DNA of 64,000 nucleotides, from contig OX459096.1 in the NCBI GenBank assembly GCA_949775045.1, positions 47,709,290 through 47,773,289 on the forward strand, read 5' to 3'. The number at the start of each line of letters is the position of its first letter. The stretch's first letter is position 1. Of the stretch, positions 50,115 to 61,703 are shown one piece after another. The notes beneath the pieces are model-generated. The model saw nothing but the letters and a program-made list of their open reading frames with translations. It had not been told where the DNA came from and did no database searches. Made by a program: the position numbers and the translations under genes. The DNA comes from Metridium senile (Eukaryota; Cnidaria; Anthozoa; Actiniaria; Metridiidae).

Positions 50115-50785
50115 TTTTAACTACAAAGGATCGGCAATAAGCAATAATAGACGAATTGTACTTTGTCGTCACAAACGCTGGCATTTCTAATTGCGCGCGC
50201 GTACGATTTGTGACGTACGCGTAATTAAAGAACTGCATGCGCGTTACGTAAAGGTGATTGGGGATTGCCGCTGGTAACGTCAACTTTTTATTGGTTTTAA
50301 GGTAAGGTTTGGTTTATAAAAAAAATAGAAAAATAATATTGAGAAAGTCAATGCTTTGACAGGTTAGAAAAATAGACCAATTATTTTCGCTTGGGAATTT
50401 GTAAATTAAATTATATTACACTAATATCAACAAAAACAATATCCAAATAAAGCAATGTAGATATGTCTTGATATAAACTTGAAGCATATTGAACTTGCAC
50501 TTTATATAGATTGTTAATATATAATGTACATAGGAATCATGCATATACTACTAAACAGTAATATCATATTATTTCAATTCATAAAGTGAAACATAGTTGC
50601 AATTCATGCAATTTAATTAGATTTATACACATGCAATTGTACAGTTCAGGAATACAATATACAGCAATTCAATAGTAATATTTCCATTATTATTATTAAT
50701 GTACTCTTCTGAAGAGTTTAAATAATCCATCTTGCTATCCTTATCACCAACTTCCTTCTATTTATCAGTAATTATTGTCTGGAAT
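50115..50785. promoter_or_regulatory. Promoter region of the DUF4795 gene and 3' flank of minicollagen 1
   Basis: The right part should hold the minicollagen 1 3' UTR. The left 170 bp is unusually CpG-rich (GCGCGCGCGTACG, GACGTACGCG) in an AT-rich setting, with a TGACGTAC CRE-like site at about 50211 and the X-box-like site at 50264-50278. Confidence 0.45.
50264..50278 (-). promoter_or_regulatory. RFX X-box-like motif
   Basis: Minus strand reads GTTACC-AGC-GGCAAT. The RFX X-box consensus is GTNRCC, 0-3 bases, RGYAAC, so only the last base differs. It sits 150 bp above the start codon of the QRICH2/C16orf96-like gene. RFX factors drive ciliary genes in animals, which suits a flagellar protein. 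Short motif; chance occurrence cannot be excluded. Confidence 0.4.
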
Positions 50786-52027
50786 TTACTTCTTGCCATA
50801 GCTGGGAGGGCAGCAAGTTGGGGCACAAGCTGGACGGCAAACAACTACTGGTGGTGGTGCTGGGCATGGTACTGGGCATGGTGGGGGTGGTGGTTGACAA
50901 CATGGCATTGGACAAATCTTCATACAGTGGTGAATGCATATTGGTGGACATTGTGGTGCAGGTGGGGCAGGTGCGCCTGGGCATCCAGGTGTTCCTGGTG
51001 GTCCCATAGGTCCCATTGGTCCCATAACTCCCATTGGTCCAGGACATCCAGGAAGTCCAACGCAGCCAGGTGATCCTGGGGGTCCTATACATCCTGGGGG
51101 GCCTGGTGGTCCTGGGATTGGACATGGTACTGGGCATGGTGGTGGTGGTGGTGGTGGGCAGCACATTACCGGTGGTGGTGGTGGTGGCGCACAACATGTT
51201 GGTAGGCATGATGGTGCACACGATGCTGAGCAACCAAACCCACATGGGCTTGGACTGCGTTTCTGAACACCTATTAAAAGAATACAACATCCATATCATA
51301 AGTAAACCATAGTACATACTCATGCGGATCAATGCCGGCGATAAATGCTTGTACATGCTGCACTATCTGGCCTATTCAAATGTTCAAAGTTTGATTCGTT
51401 CAAATTCTGAAATGACTTCTAATTTATGGAATATAAAACGGCGCGCGTGCCTACCCTTATACTGTAATATATACACGCTGGGAGATGTAGAGTAAGACAG
51501 AATCGTTAAGAAACACAAGGCACAGCTTAGTATTTGTTCTTTGACTTCTCAAGTGCTCTACAGCTCCTAACGTGTTTATATCACGGCATATAAACACAAA
51601 CACAAGTGGACGTTAAATATAGCTTTTATAAAGTATTTTTGAACTTTTTTAAGATTACACGATGAATTTGTTTCTGTTCTTTGATATAAACACGGTAAAT
51701 ATAGCCAGCCAGTCAAAACGCGCGTAGTATTATAAATAGGTTTTTTAATAATCTTATAGAGTTCAAGTCAGATCAACCTTAACTAGGGTTTAAGCAACTG
51801 GGCCAATTGTACAAAGCCTGAATAGCGCTATCCACTGGATAAATCCCTATCCAACGGATAAAACCTATACAAATTCTATACACTGGATAACTCTTATCCA
51901 GCGGATAGCTTCTTCGTACAACTGGTCCCTGGTCGATCCCTGAAGAACGCATTGATATCAATATCTTACCTGTGTTAGGTTTGCCATAGGCAATGGCGAT
52001 AAGACATGAAATCACTAAAAAACGCAT
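50786..52027 (-). CDS. Minicollagen 1 (nematocyst capsule collagen, three cysteine-rich domains)
   Basis: Minicollagens build the disulfide-linked wall of the nematocyst. Two exons: 51970-52027 (signal peptide [15 protein letters not shown]) and 50786-51270; 180 aa. Order: signal peptide; short propeptide ending in the dibasic site QKR; N-terminal [21 protein letters not shown], a perfect CxxxCxxxCxxxCxxxCC; a poly-Pro stretch with extra Cys; sixteen Gly-X-Y triplets; an internal [21 protein letters not shown]; a second poly-Pro stretch; and a shortened C-terminal [13 protein letters not shown], followed by GKK. Four Gly-X-Y triplets contain Cys (GCI, GCV, GCP twice), which is odd for a triple helix. 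Most minicollagens have only two CRDs. Paralogue of the gene at 54902-58841, arranged head to head with it. Confidence 0.95.
51799..51930. mobile_element. MITE, GGGCCA(A/G)TTGTAC family, copy 1
   Basis: Left end GGGCCAATTGTACAAAGCCT, right end AGCTTCTTCGTACAACTGGTCCCT, with TATCCACTGGATAA / TTATCCAGCGGATA inside. A second copy lies at 62213-62353. It sits in the minicollagen 1 intron, 40 bp from exon 1. Confidence 0.8.
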
Positions 52028-54901
52028 TGTATACCTGCACGTAAAAAAAATAGTGTTAGTAATTCAAAACTTTTCCCTGTTTACAATAAATATGGTTGTT
52101 AGTGGTATTTAGTAATATCAATATAGCAGAGCATATAACTATTAATTAACTATGATCAAAGAAACTAGCTTTTGGCTTTGGATCGAACACATTTTTCAAA
52201 ACTCAATTCATATAGGTTTAGAACACAATAGAGTCTCTAGAATATTATTATAATTGATGGTATCCTATGAAACGTTTTATATATACTTTCACTTATTAAC
52301 TGAAACGTAAAGTTTAACGTCATTTTCAGCTTATGTTGTAGTTCAAATCAAGACAAAAGAAATCCAATTGATTGAAACATATAGTTGTTAATATTAACTT
52401 TGATTGAAAAAATAACTAAAGGACACCAATATTAGTCAAACAAATAAAATATAATGCAAACACTGCTGATATTTTGTTTCAAATCAGGGGAAAAACTATG
52501 CTATTCTTTGACATTTTCTTTTTGTAAGCAGTTAATAATTTAAACAACATGACAAAAAAAAAATGGCGGGAAGCTACCGGGAGAGCGTGAGGAGAAAGTC
52601 AACGTGTTAACCGGATATTACGTTACAGCAAATAAATTTCTTAGAAAAATGAAAAGCATAAAATAAAAAACTTTTCTTATGAAGATTTGGCAAAAAATAA
52701 GAATGAATTGGTACACTTTTATAATTTTTATAGTTTTTGATTTCCTAGAACCGTAAAATAAGTCAGCGGGTATTAAGAAAACACCGGATACCAATAGCAA
52801 TCTAACAAGAACTAAAAATCAACTTCATGTGAGAATTGTTTCGAACAAACATATTTTAACACAGTTTCAAGATGGATAAAGAAATAACGATAATAATTGC
52901 TTCAGTGCAATTATAACCTACATTTCAAGTTGATTTTTACAATTTCGAAGTATACCTACGACACTTTAAGTTGTAACAGTTGTGAAAATAACGAATTGTT
53001 TTCAAAATCAGTATTATATCGATTTGCTACCTTAATCATTTGATAAAATAGTGAAACATCTTTCTGTTTGTGTGCATAAAAAAGGAAATTGCGTCCGAGT
53101 GAGCTTGAGAACAAACTTAACATTATCGTTTCACAACAACGAATAAATTAGTTCCTCGCATTCATTTATTTCGTCGCAAATTTGGTCTTGGGCAAGGATT
53201 TCTAAACGACACACAATTTGCAATCTTTCGTCCAATATAAACAAGGGCATTTTTAATTTGTCAAGATATATATTCAATGGACAGTGGCAATAACCGTAAG
53301 TTGAGATAATTTCGAAAATATCTGAAATGGAAAAAGGGCGGATCGTTAACCAGAATGAGTTAATCCCACCACTCGAAATTCTAGTTGGTAAAAATCTAAA
53401 AGCTCTCTTGAAAATTCATCGGTCATAACAACCACTTGATTAAGTGAAGATGTAAGATTTTCATGGACAAAATAATTATGAATTTATTTTGATTATCTCG
53501 GTCCTTTTATTGGTCCGTTTGTGATTTTAGACTACAGTCAAAACAATAATTTTTGTCACCTTAAGCTATCATCCCAAATGAAAATATTGTCAGTAAACTA
53601 TCACATTAAACAAATATGATTATTTATGAAAATGAGCAATGGACAGTTTTGCTATTTACTTACCAAGGGGATGGATATGTTGTAAAAAAACGTACCTTTT
53701 ACGCCTTGCTTGTCTTGGTAAGATGTCGTAGCGTTCAAAGCGGTTGTCTCCTAGAAGTACTCCAAGATATAATGATTTATTAATAATATGGCACCTACAA
53801 TTACACAATACAAGACAGGACACTGAACACCTCACTCAAAGATCACTTCAGGTCATTAACAATTCTCTGTTTTCAACTGGTGACCTTTCAATCGCTCTAC
53901 AAAGCGTGACTTCTCAAGATGGCTCCGAACTCAACTCGTACAGCATCTATTTCTTCATATTTTCAACTACTTTCACCATCAAAATATTATCAAATTCAAA
54001 TTTTTATCTACCCAAAAGACAGAAGTTGACAAATGTGTTTTTTTTTTGAGTTGCTAATAAATTTTAAATGGAATGAACGGGTTATTGTTCTGTGTCAAAG
54101 ATTTTTGACGTGTCTGAAAAGTTAAATCAGTGAAAAAATTGTACATTCCTTTAATCTTTTGTCTCATTGTCTGGGAATTGCTTTGGTTTCTAAATAGAAT
54201 ATTTGTAAAGGAAGCAATAAAATACAACTCTAATTCTAGATTTTATAAGTTTTGATATTAGGCATTTACTAACCAATCAGAGTTAAGAATATAATTAGGT
54301 CTGACGTCATTGCACGGATTCAAAGACAAAGCAAAATTATTGCTCAGAACCCCATCCAAATGTCAGATAACATTAAAGATTTATAGAACAATATCATTTT
54401 TGGTGCAGTGTGAAGAAATCAAATTCACAGTTCAAGAGCGCAGATTCCAACCAGGTAATGTTGTTCACCTCTTCTGACAGTTTTTGTTCTTATTATATAC
54501 CAAAAAATATAATTTTATTGACCAGATTAAGTCGAACATGTCAACAAGTTTAATCCGATTAGTGTGTGATTTGTTTTTGTCTTCTTTACACGCTGGTTCT
54601 TGTAAATAAATAGGTCAACTACATCAGTGTTTGGTCAACTACATCAACCACGCTGTCCTCAAAAACATATTTCTTAACACAAGTTTTTCAAATGTGTTTA
54701 GTCTAAATTTTTCTACGTTGTTTTCGGTCAAGGTAATTAACTTAGTTTTTCTTTGTGTGATGTGATCTAAAATTGATGATACCCGTTGTTACCTGTTTTT
54801 CCCTCTAGGCTATCAAAACTTACAGAAATTGATATGGGATGTTTTTTCTTTGGTTATTCACCACTAACATACTCCTAAATGATTTTCTGTAGTAGATAAA
54901 G
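52028..54901. promoter_or_regulatory. 2.9-kb intergenic region between head-to-head minicollagen genes
   Basis: Contains the promoters of both minicollagens, with transcription leaving in both directions. It is AT-rich, without satellites or clear MITEs, which is unusual for this window. One 101-codon plus frame (53744-54049) is not recognised and ends in low-complexity T-rich DNA. I cannot point to a specific factor site with confidence. Confidence 0.5.
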
Positions 54902-57900
54902 ATGACTTTCAAGACTATTTTACTGTGGGCTGCCTTATTAGTCGCCTCATACGAGGCCAGAAAAGGTAGGGATCTCTTCGTAACTATGGAAACGGCAACT
55001 AATAATTAATAGGCTCAAGTTTATTTTGTCTTAATGGTTATTTGAAATGCTAGCTTTGTTGTATTACTATCGCTTTAAGTATCAACGTAGAATAGAATTG
55101 TAAAATGGTTGTCTTTTGATGTTGAATTTACTGAGTTTTTTCTTGGCGGTTTTCTTTGCTGTTTTATCGATTCGTTTATTTTTTTATTTAGTCTGCTTCA
55201 CCTGTTGCTTTCAAGTCAAAGGTTTTTACTGACGGATTGAATAAACTCGTTAAGCATTTGCAATAAATTAGATAACTGATTGATTGATTGATCTATAGTT
55301 TAATACCTTTCTTGATTGATTGATCTATAGTTTAATACCTTTCTTGATTGATTGATCTATAGTTTGATATCTTTCTTGATTGATTGATTGCATGATCTAT
55401 AGTTTAATACCTTTTTTGATGGATTAATCTATAGTTTAATACCTTTTTGATGGATTAATCTATAGTTTAATACCTTTTTTGATTGATTAATCTATAGTTT
55501 AATACCTTTTTGATTGATTAATCTATAGTTTGATATCTTTTTGATTGATTGATCTATAGTTTAATACCTTTTTGATGGATTAATCTATAGTTTGATATCT
55601 TTTTCTGTCGCCTACTTGGAGATTGAAAGCATCGTACCGACACCTCTAAATAACACCCTATGCACAAAGGCGATACCTTACTTTAATAATCAGTATTCAG
55701 TAGAAGACACCATTGTTTCATTAGAAAGAGCACATCGAAATTAGTGATATTCCAAAATTTCAATGTAGTAACATAAACTGATCAAAAGTTACAGCTTTTT
55801 GAATTTACAAAGATTTAGCGCATGGCTTAAAATTTGCACTTGGGCCTTTTTGGGCTTTCACGTTTTTGGTACATTTTAAATGCTGATAACTCTGGAATGA
55901 TTCAATATATGACATCAGAACTCTACAAAATTACTAATTTAGACATGATATTTCTTGTAAGGGAAAAATATTATTGAAATATTTTATTGTTCATGGTGTT
56001 TCGTGTTGCTCGTTCCCAGTCCCTTTTTGTATAGGGTCTATAAGTCTTGATTCAATTTGAGCAAACTTATTCCATAAAGCATTGAAATAATGCATTCCTC
56101 TGACACTTTAGATTTAGGAACACTTAGCAACATAATCATGAATCAACAACACTTGCATTTATTAACTTGTTGACATAAGAAATTTCGTCAGCGGTATATT
56201 GACTATTGACGAGAAAATTCATGTAATATTCAATCTTAGACAAAGATAAAAAGTCAATTTCAAAGAAATTTCTGTTTTTTCTTTCTGTTGGTCTATAAAA
56301 CGCCCCATTAAATGACCTTACTGCGGATACGGGCCTTTATCGTCGTGGGAGGCCATCCTGATAGATACAAGCCACGTGTAGCTAGCAAAATAACATGTGA
56401 TTTTAAAGACGTTTGCAGCCAATTGAAGTTTTTTTCAAGCTTTGGCAAAAGAAAATTTCATCATATAAGATTTTGAAATATGAAATTATAAACGTTGGTC
56501 ACCGTGCTTGATGTTTTTTTTGCTTAAATTTGCTCTCAATCTTGTTTTTCTTTCATAAATGTAGGCGTTCCTCACCGCGCTCAGAAAGGATGCGCAGAAA
56601 TACTGCCCGCAAACGTCAACAATAGAGTGATATCAAAATTGTCAGAAACTAAATCGTTTTCTAACACAGCTGATTCTAACTCAGTCAGGAACATAAATTA
56701 CAATTAAGGAAACAATACCTGATCATTACAACCTGACTTTAATATTGCAAGTTATAAAATTTAAAAAAATGTGAAAAAAATTCCTTCGGAAAACAATAAT
56801 AAAATTTTCACATTTTCAGTTATAAAAGTCACTTTATAAGAACTATTTTATTTCATGGGATAAAATAATTTCGCTCTATGTGTCAGCAACAAGTTTGGTT
56901 GTATTTTGTGATTTAAATATATTTGTACTCCAGTAGTAAGATCCCCGAGTGGTAGGATAGAATACTATATTCTGATTGGCGAGTCGTCTGTCACACGCAA
57001 TGCCTTTTTAGAATGGCCTGTTGAATACTCTTGTAAAAGTAAATTGGGTTCCAACTAGAACAACTACATTTCTCTTTCTATAAATCAAATATTTCAACGC
57101 TTTGCACTTACGGTCTAATTATTAGAAATAACTCAGTAAACTCTATGTATACGTACCGGTCTTCCCAAGCAAACAAACTACCTCTGACAGCAACACATAC
57201 CGATAAATGAAAGTATGAAAGTAAAATGAGTCATTAGACAAGGAATTGAATCCATATTAAACTGGCCTGCGTTTGGACATCCTTGTGTGTAGTTGTTTTG
57301 CCTGATTTCAATGTTATTAACAAACATTTCCTTTGTGATTTCTAGTTATGGTTGCTTATGATTATCATGGCAAAGTTATTAAACTAGCAAAAGAGATTAA
57401 AGACACAGGTAGGCCGATTATATAGATGGTTTGATTGTATTGTTGATAGAACTATTCGCCCATATATGCATACAGCTCAGTGGTGGAGCATCTGAACACA
57501 ATTTCAATCTGGTTGATCTGAGAACAATATTAATTGTTGGAGTCCATTGAATTTCAAATGCATTGTTTTAATCACACTTGTCAATGAATGGTACTGAAAT
57601 ACAGATATACCTTCAACTCGAACACGTTGATCAGTAAGCACATTGAGCAGTTCTGGAAATGCGCTATATAAGAACTAGACATTATATTGGTATTTCAGGG
57701 GAAGAATTGATATCCAAGCATAATTTCAATAGTGCATTTGTAATTTAATGAACTCCCACATTTTCTATCGATCTTTTCCCGTATAGATGTTCATTTATGT
57801 CAATACCGTTGTCATAGGCGATAGAAATAGGTTATTCCAGGAATAGTACAGGAATTAACGTGTTTCGAGTTCTTATTCTTGTCAAGAACTATAGAAGTTA

Positions 57901-58841
57901 GTGTTGATATATTCCGTGTTGTTTGCAGTTCGCGAAACCATTTTAAAAACCTTAATTATTCGGGTTTAGTTGTATAAATGACCCATCGCTTATCGCATTT
58001 TGCATTTGGCGATGGCAACAATTTTTGAAAGAAGTGTATACGTGACACAGAACAAAATGAAAGCAAATACAACAAACGACAACCTGCAGGGATTGATTCT
58101 ATCTGAAGCGTTTATCAAAACGTATGCATACATAGAATACATCATCGTGTGTTTACAAGTGGGCACCGCTGAAATATCTAATGAAATGATTTCCATTGAT
58201 AACACCGCCGTTATCATCTTATTTTATGTCATATTGTTACTCCAATGTTAATTAAAAGCCAATTTAAATACTTTCCAGATGTAGTCGAAAAGCGTAGTGC
58301 TAACCCATGTGGGATGGATTGTGGTGCAATGTGTGCTCCTTCATGTTCCCCTATGTGCTGTGGTGGTGGTGCACCTGCTCCACCTCCTCCTCCTCCTCCT
58401 CCACCACAAATGATGTGCATGCCAATGCCAGCACCACCACCACCACCCATGCCAGGACCACCTGGACCTCCAGGACCACCAGGATGTGGTGGACCTCCAG
58501 GAGCTCCTGGATTTCGCGGAATGAATGGCGCCATGGGACCAATGGGACCAGGAGGACCTATGGGACCACCTGGGCCACCAGGAGCTCCTGGTGCACCTGC
58601 ACCTGCTCCACCACCATGTGCTCCAATCTGTATCCATCATTGTATGAAAATATGTCCAATGCCATGCTGTCATGGCGGCATGGCTGCTGCTCCACCACCG
58701 CCACCGCCACCTCCCCCAATGGTCATGTGCTGTGCACCCCCACCCCCACCACCACCACCACCTATGGCAATGTGTGCTCCATCATGTGCTTCATCTTGTG
58801 CTCCCATGTGCGCACCGGCTTGTTGTCGAGGCAAGAAGTAA
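54902..58841 (+). CDS. Minicollagen 2 (nematocyst capsule collagen, three cysteine-rich domains)
   Basis: Three plus-strand exons in constant phase 1: 54902-54965 (signal peptide MTFKTILLWAALLVASYEA), 57346-57408 (propeptide VMVAYDYHGKVIKLAKEI) and 58279-58841; 229 aa. After the propeptide ending VVEKR come the N-terminal CRD CGMDCGAMCAPSCSPMCC, poly-Pro, sixteen Gly-X-Y triplets (one with Cys, GCG), an internal [21 protein letters not shown], two long poly-Pro runs, and a full C-terminal CRD CAPSCASSCAPMCAPACC followed by RGKK. All three CRDs have the CxxxCxxxCxxxCxxxCC spacing. The internal CRD shares [14 protein letters not shown] exactly with minicollagen 1, so the two are paralogues. The gene acts in the capsule wall of stinging cells; secretion goes to the nematocyst vesicle by the ER route. 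Confidence 0.95.
55268..55610. repeat. Tandem repeat of about 34 bp in minicollagen 2 intron 1
   Basis: About ten copies of CTATAGTTTAATACCTTTTT plus (GATT)n-like linkers. Unit length shifts by 4 bp through GATT gain or loss. Confidence 0.85.
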
Positions 58842-58975
58842 AGTGATTGGTAGTGACAGTTAGATAGGTCGTGTTATATGATTATAAAGCTACATAAAAA
58901 CACACGTAACTACGGTATAACTGTGCATTAACAATGCCAAACACATAAATACACATAAATAACAAATAGTAAAAC

Positions 58976-58981
58976 AATAAA
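58976..58981 (+). terminator. Polyadenylation signal AATAAA
   Basis: Hexamer 135 bp after the minicollagen 2 stop, in ACAATAAATAAATAG; a second AATAAA follows at about 59026. Confidence 0.5.
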
Positions 58982-59497
58982 TAAATAGTAGTTGTATTTG
59001 TAATTTATATAGGTAAACAATTGGATTAATAAAATTACATAATATGTCATATTTTTTTCTATTTTGTTCCCGTAGACTTAAATGATTTTTTTTTATGCTG
59101 GATCTGAATTAAATATACAAGACAATGCATTTCTAGACTGTGACTCAAGTGAAATAACCAGAAAAATAAAGAAATACAGTATTTAATCGAATAATCGCCG
59201 CGGCGCTTGATCAGAACTACGTACAAATATTGGGGAGATACATTGATGGGCGAGCAGTGAAATATAATTATTTTGAACGGAAGAATTATATAGCTTTTGA
59301 TAAAAATGTATTTCCAATGCTGTTCTAGAGTAACATAGCGTTAAATGCGGCGCTTATTCGAGTAATACTGTATACATAACAAGATAAAGCAAAATACTAG
59401 ATAATATTATGAGGGCATAAGCAACCCATTCATTGCATCAATGCTCTCAGTAGGGGGGGACGTAGGGTTGGGGTCCTCAACACCGCAATACCATAAA

Positions 59498-59968
59498 GCC
59501 CGGAGTAACTAATCGATGAAATCTATTAATCGATAAAATCGATATTAATCAATACTAATCAATCGATTATTATCGGAAATCGATAAAAATCGATATTCAG
59601 CTTTGCTGTGATTATCGATTTTATCGATTTCTATCGATTTCTATCGATTTTTTATCTTTTTCGTTTTGGACTGAATTTATTATTAAATGATTACGTAGAG
59701 AAAAGCTCGCGCTCTACAAGCCTGGCCAATATCAACCAAAGACTAAATAATTGTAAAATAAACAACCTGAAATAAAGCTGCATAATTAAAACTGTGTTTT
59801 TGATAGATTTTATTTTTGGTACTTAGCGAAAGTAATCGATATTAATCGATATTTCTAGATTTTTTTGTGATTATTGATTTGTGATTATTCAGTTGGTTAT
59901 TATCGATTAATATCGATTTATCGATTAGCTTTCCGATGATCGATTTTCATCGATTAGTTACTCCGGGC
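59498..59968. mobile_element. ATCGAT-rich foldback element, hAT-like target duplication
   Basis: 471 bp; ends GCCCGGAGTAACTAATCGAT and ATCGATTAGTTACTCCGGGC. The flanks repeat CATAAAG on both sides (7 bp, perhaps a decayed 8-bp duplication as in hAT elements). Much of the inside is TATCGATTTTATCGAT-like sequence on both arms, with dozens of ATCGAT or near copies. The middle (about 59650-59800) is ordinary AT-rich DNA. No ORF. Confidence 0.75.
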
Positions 59969-60110
59969 ATAAAGAGAGTTTTGACAACATCGCATCACAA
60001 TACTTCTCACCACTCCCGAAGGCATTAACCGCAACACCGCATTTTGAGAATTTTTTCACCGCAACACCTCAAGAAATATTCATCAACACCACAATCCCCC
60101 TCCTCTCTCA

Positions 60111-60197
60111 TAGCCTGCGTAAACAGACCCTTATTAGCGCTCGAAACGCGGGAGACGTTTCAAGCGCTAAAAAGGGTCTGTTTACACATGCAGGCTA
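60111..60197. mobile_element. Short hairpin MITE with about 9-bp target duplication
   Basis: 87 bp; arms TAGCCTGCGTAAACAGACCC and GGGTCTGTTTACACATGCAG, ending GGCTA. Flanked by CCTCTCTCA (left) and CCTCTCTCG (right), a 9-bp duplication with one mismatch, as in the elements at 26912 and 35382. Confidence 0.8.
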
Positions 60198-61703
60198 CCT
60201 CTCTCGGTGTTTCTGAAATAGTATGATAGCACTACACGAAGGATTATAATGTCATCTAGGGTGGTCGGTAGCATAGAGTGGAGGCATTAAACCCGTGAAA
60301 CACTGTTAAGGAGTTACATTCAAATAGATACAAAAGAAAACAATGGAATTAGAGACTATTATTATTAACAATTCTTTATTTCGTTTTCTATAAATTCAAT
60401 TGTTTGACATTTTCTTTCATGATTTATGTTTGTATTAGTCATTTCATTTGGTCGTTTTACTTGTTTTTGTTTTATTATATATTTTGAAGAAGAACTCATG
60501 GAACTGAGGAATACTGCAACAACAAAAGACATGAGTTAGTGAATATTGTACACCATAATTTAACAAATGATTGTCCTATGAAACATGTCGAAAGATAATT
60601 GCACGACCGAATAGAATTATGGTAAGCTGACAAACCCCTGAAAAATTGTGATTTCCCATATTGATTCAAATATAGGGCAACGATATGGTTTTGGTGTAGC
60701 TTTTATGTTTTAATGTATACTAAGAAGTATAGGCCGGGGTCGACTGTTTTCATTTGAGTCACACAAAATTAAATGGGGCCTTCAACAAACAATGTAGCTG
60801 AATGATCTGCATGATTGGCGTGTGACACAAAGTGCTTATATAGATTGATTGCAACCATTTCCAGGAGAGTGAAATGAACAAAACGGCAGCCATGCTGGTG
60901 GTCTTGACAACTGGAAAGAAGATCATCACTGTGACTGGTGAACCTTTCACTCTCCTGGGAATGGTTGCAATCCATCTATAGCTTGAGGTTCGCAGTTTCC
61001 TGAAACTGTTCTTCCCCTGAATAGCAATGTATTCCGGTGTCACGTTATCTAGCACCGCTGCACTGTTCGACATTATAACTCAACAACAAATTTTCCTCCG
61101 CTCTCGTTGGTCGAGAGGCGATCACGTGACGTGATAGTGCCGGCACGGAGGGATACTATCAGCGCATAGTGCCCGCTGAGCTTTTCATCCGCTTCGGAAA
61201 ATTTTGTTGTTGAATAATAAAAACAATAGAGCAGTTAAAATCTCGGGCATAATGCTGTGGCCCTCGCGATTCAACTACTCTATTGTTTAAATTATAGGAA
61301 TGCCCATCTTCTATTGTTGAACAGTACATACTTTTGTGAATATGTTTACAACAATCGAGGCATAGCCTGTGCAAATGCGCCTTTTATCTAACAGTACAGC
61401 GGTGTTACAACCTTTGACATAAGTGCTGGTACGACTGTAATAAAATCATTTTAGCACTGATGACATTCTGCTACTCCCCCAACCCCCCATTGGCAATATT
61501 GAGGAGGGAGTCTTGGTTTGGTGCTTATGTGGACATTGATGTGGGGGGGGGGGGGCATTGATGTGGGCATTGATGTGGGGGGGGACTTTGATGTGGGGGG
61601 GGAGGGTGGAATTTTTTTTTATACTTAAAATATATAAAGTAATCACTACTATCATCTTGCTACTTATTACTACTTTTGTTAAAGATTGCAGGTAACGTAA
61701 AAC

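Larger units (their letters stand above)
58842..61703. other. Intergenic region downstream of minicollagen 2
   Basis: Holds the minicollagen 2 3' UTR, the ATCGAT-rich element (59498-59968), a MULE-like hairpin (60111-60197) and an inverted repeat at about 60846-60976 (arms TTGCAACCATTTCCAGGAGAGTG and its inverse, of which the first 20 bases are TTGCAACCATTTCCAGGAGA). Two diverged sequences of a CAGTGCAGCGGTGCTAGATAA type lie at 61030-61060 and 61395. A G-run block sits at 61540-61615. No gene recognised. Confidence 0.55.

Noticed and set aside
50934..51312. Gly-rich plus-strand frames over minicollagen 1, and minus-strand frames over minicollagen 2
   Set aside because: Antisense shadows: the complement of Gly-Pro codons is itself Gly/Pro/Trp-rich. 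Only one strand at each locus gives a signal peptide, a dibasic site and CRD cysteine spacing.
53744..54049. 101-codon frame between the minicollagens
   Set aside because: No family features, ends in T-rich low complexity, and lies in a promoter region. Left as unexplained.
60759..61073. Open frame MSNSAAVLDNVTPEYIAIQG on minus as a further exon of the EGF gene
   Set aside because: It overlaps an inverted repeat, and its GTGCTAGATAAC core recurs at about 19697, so it looks like repeat DNA.
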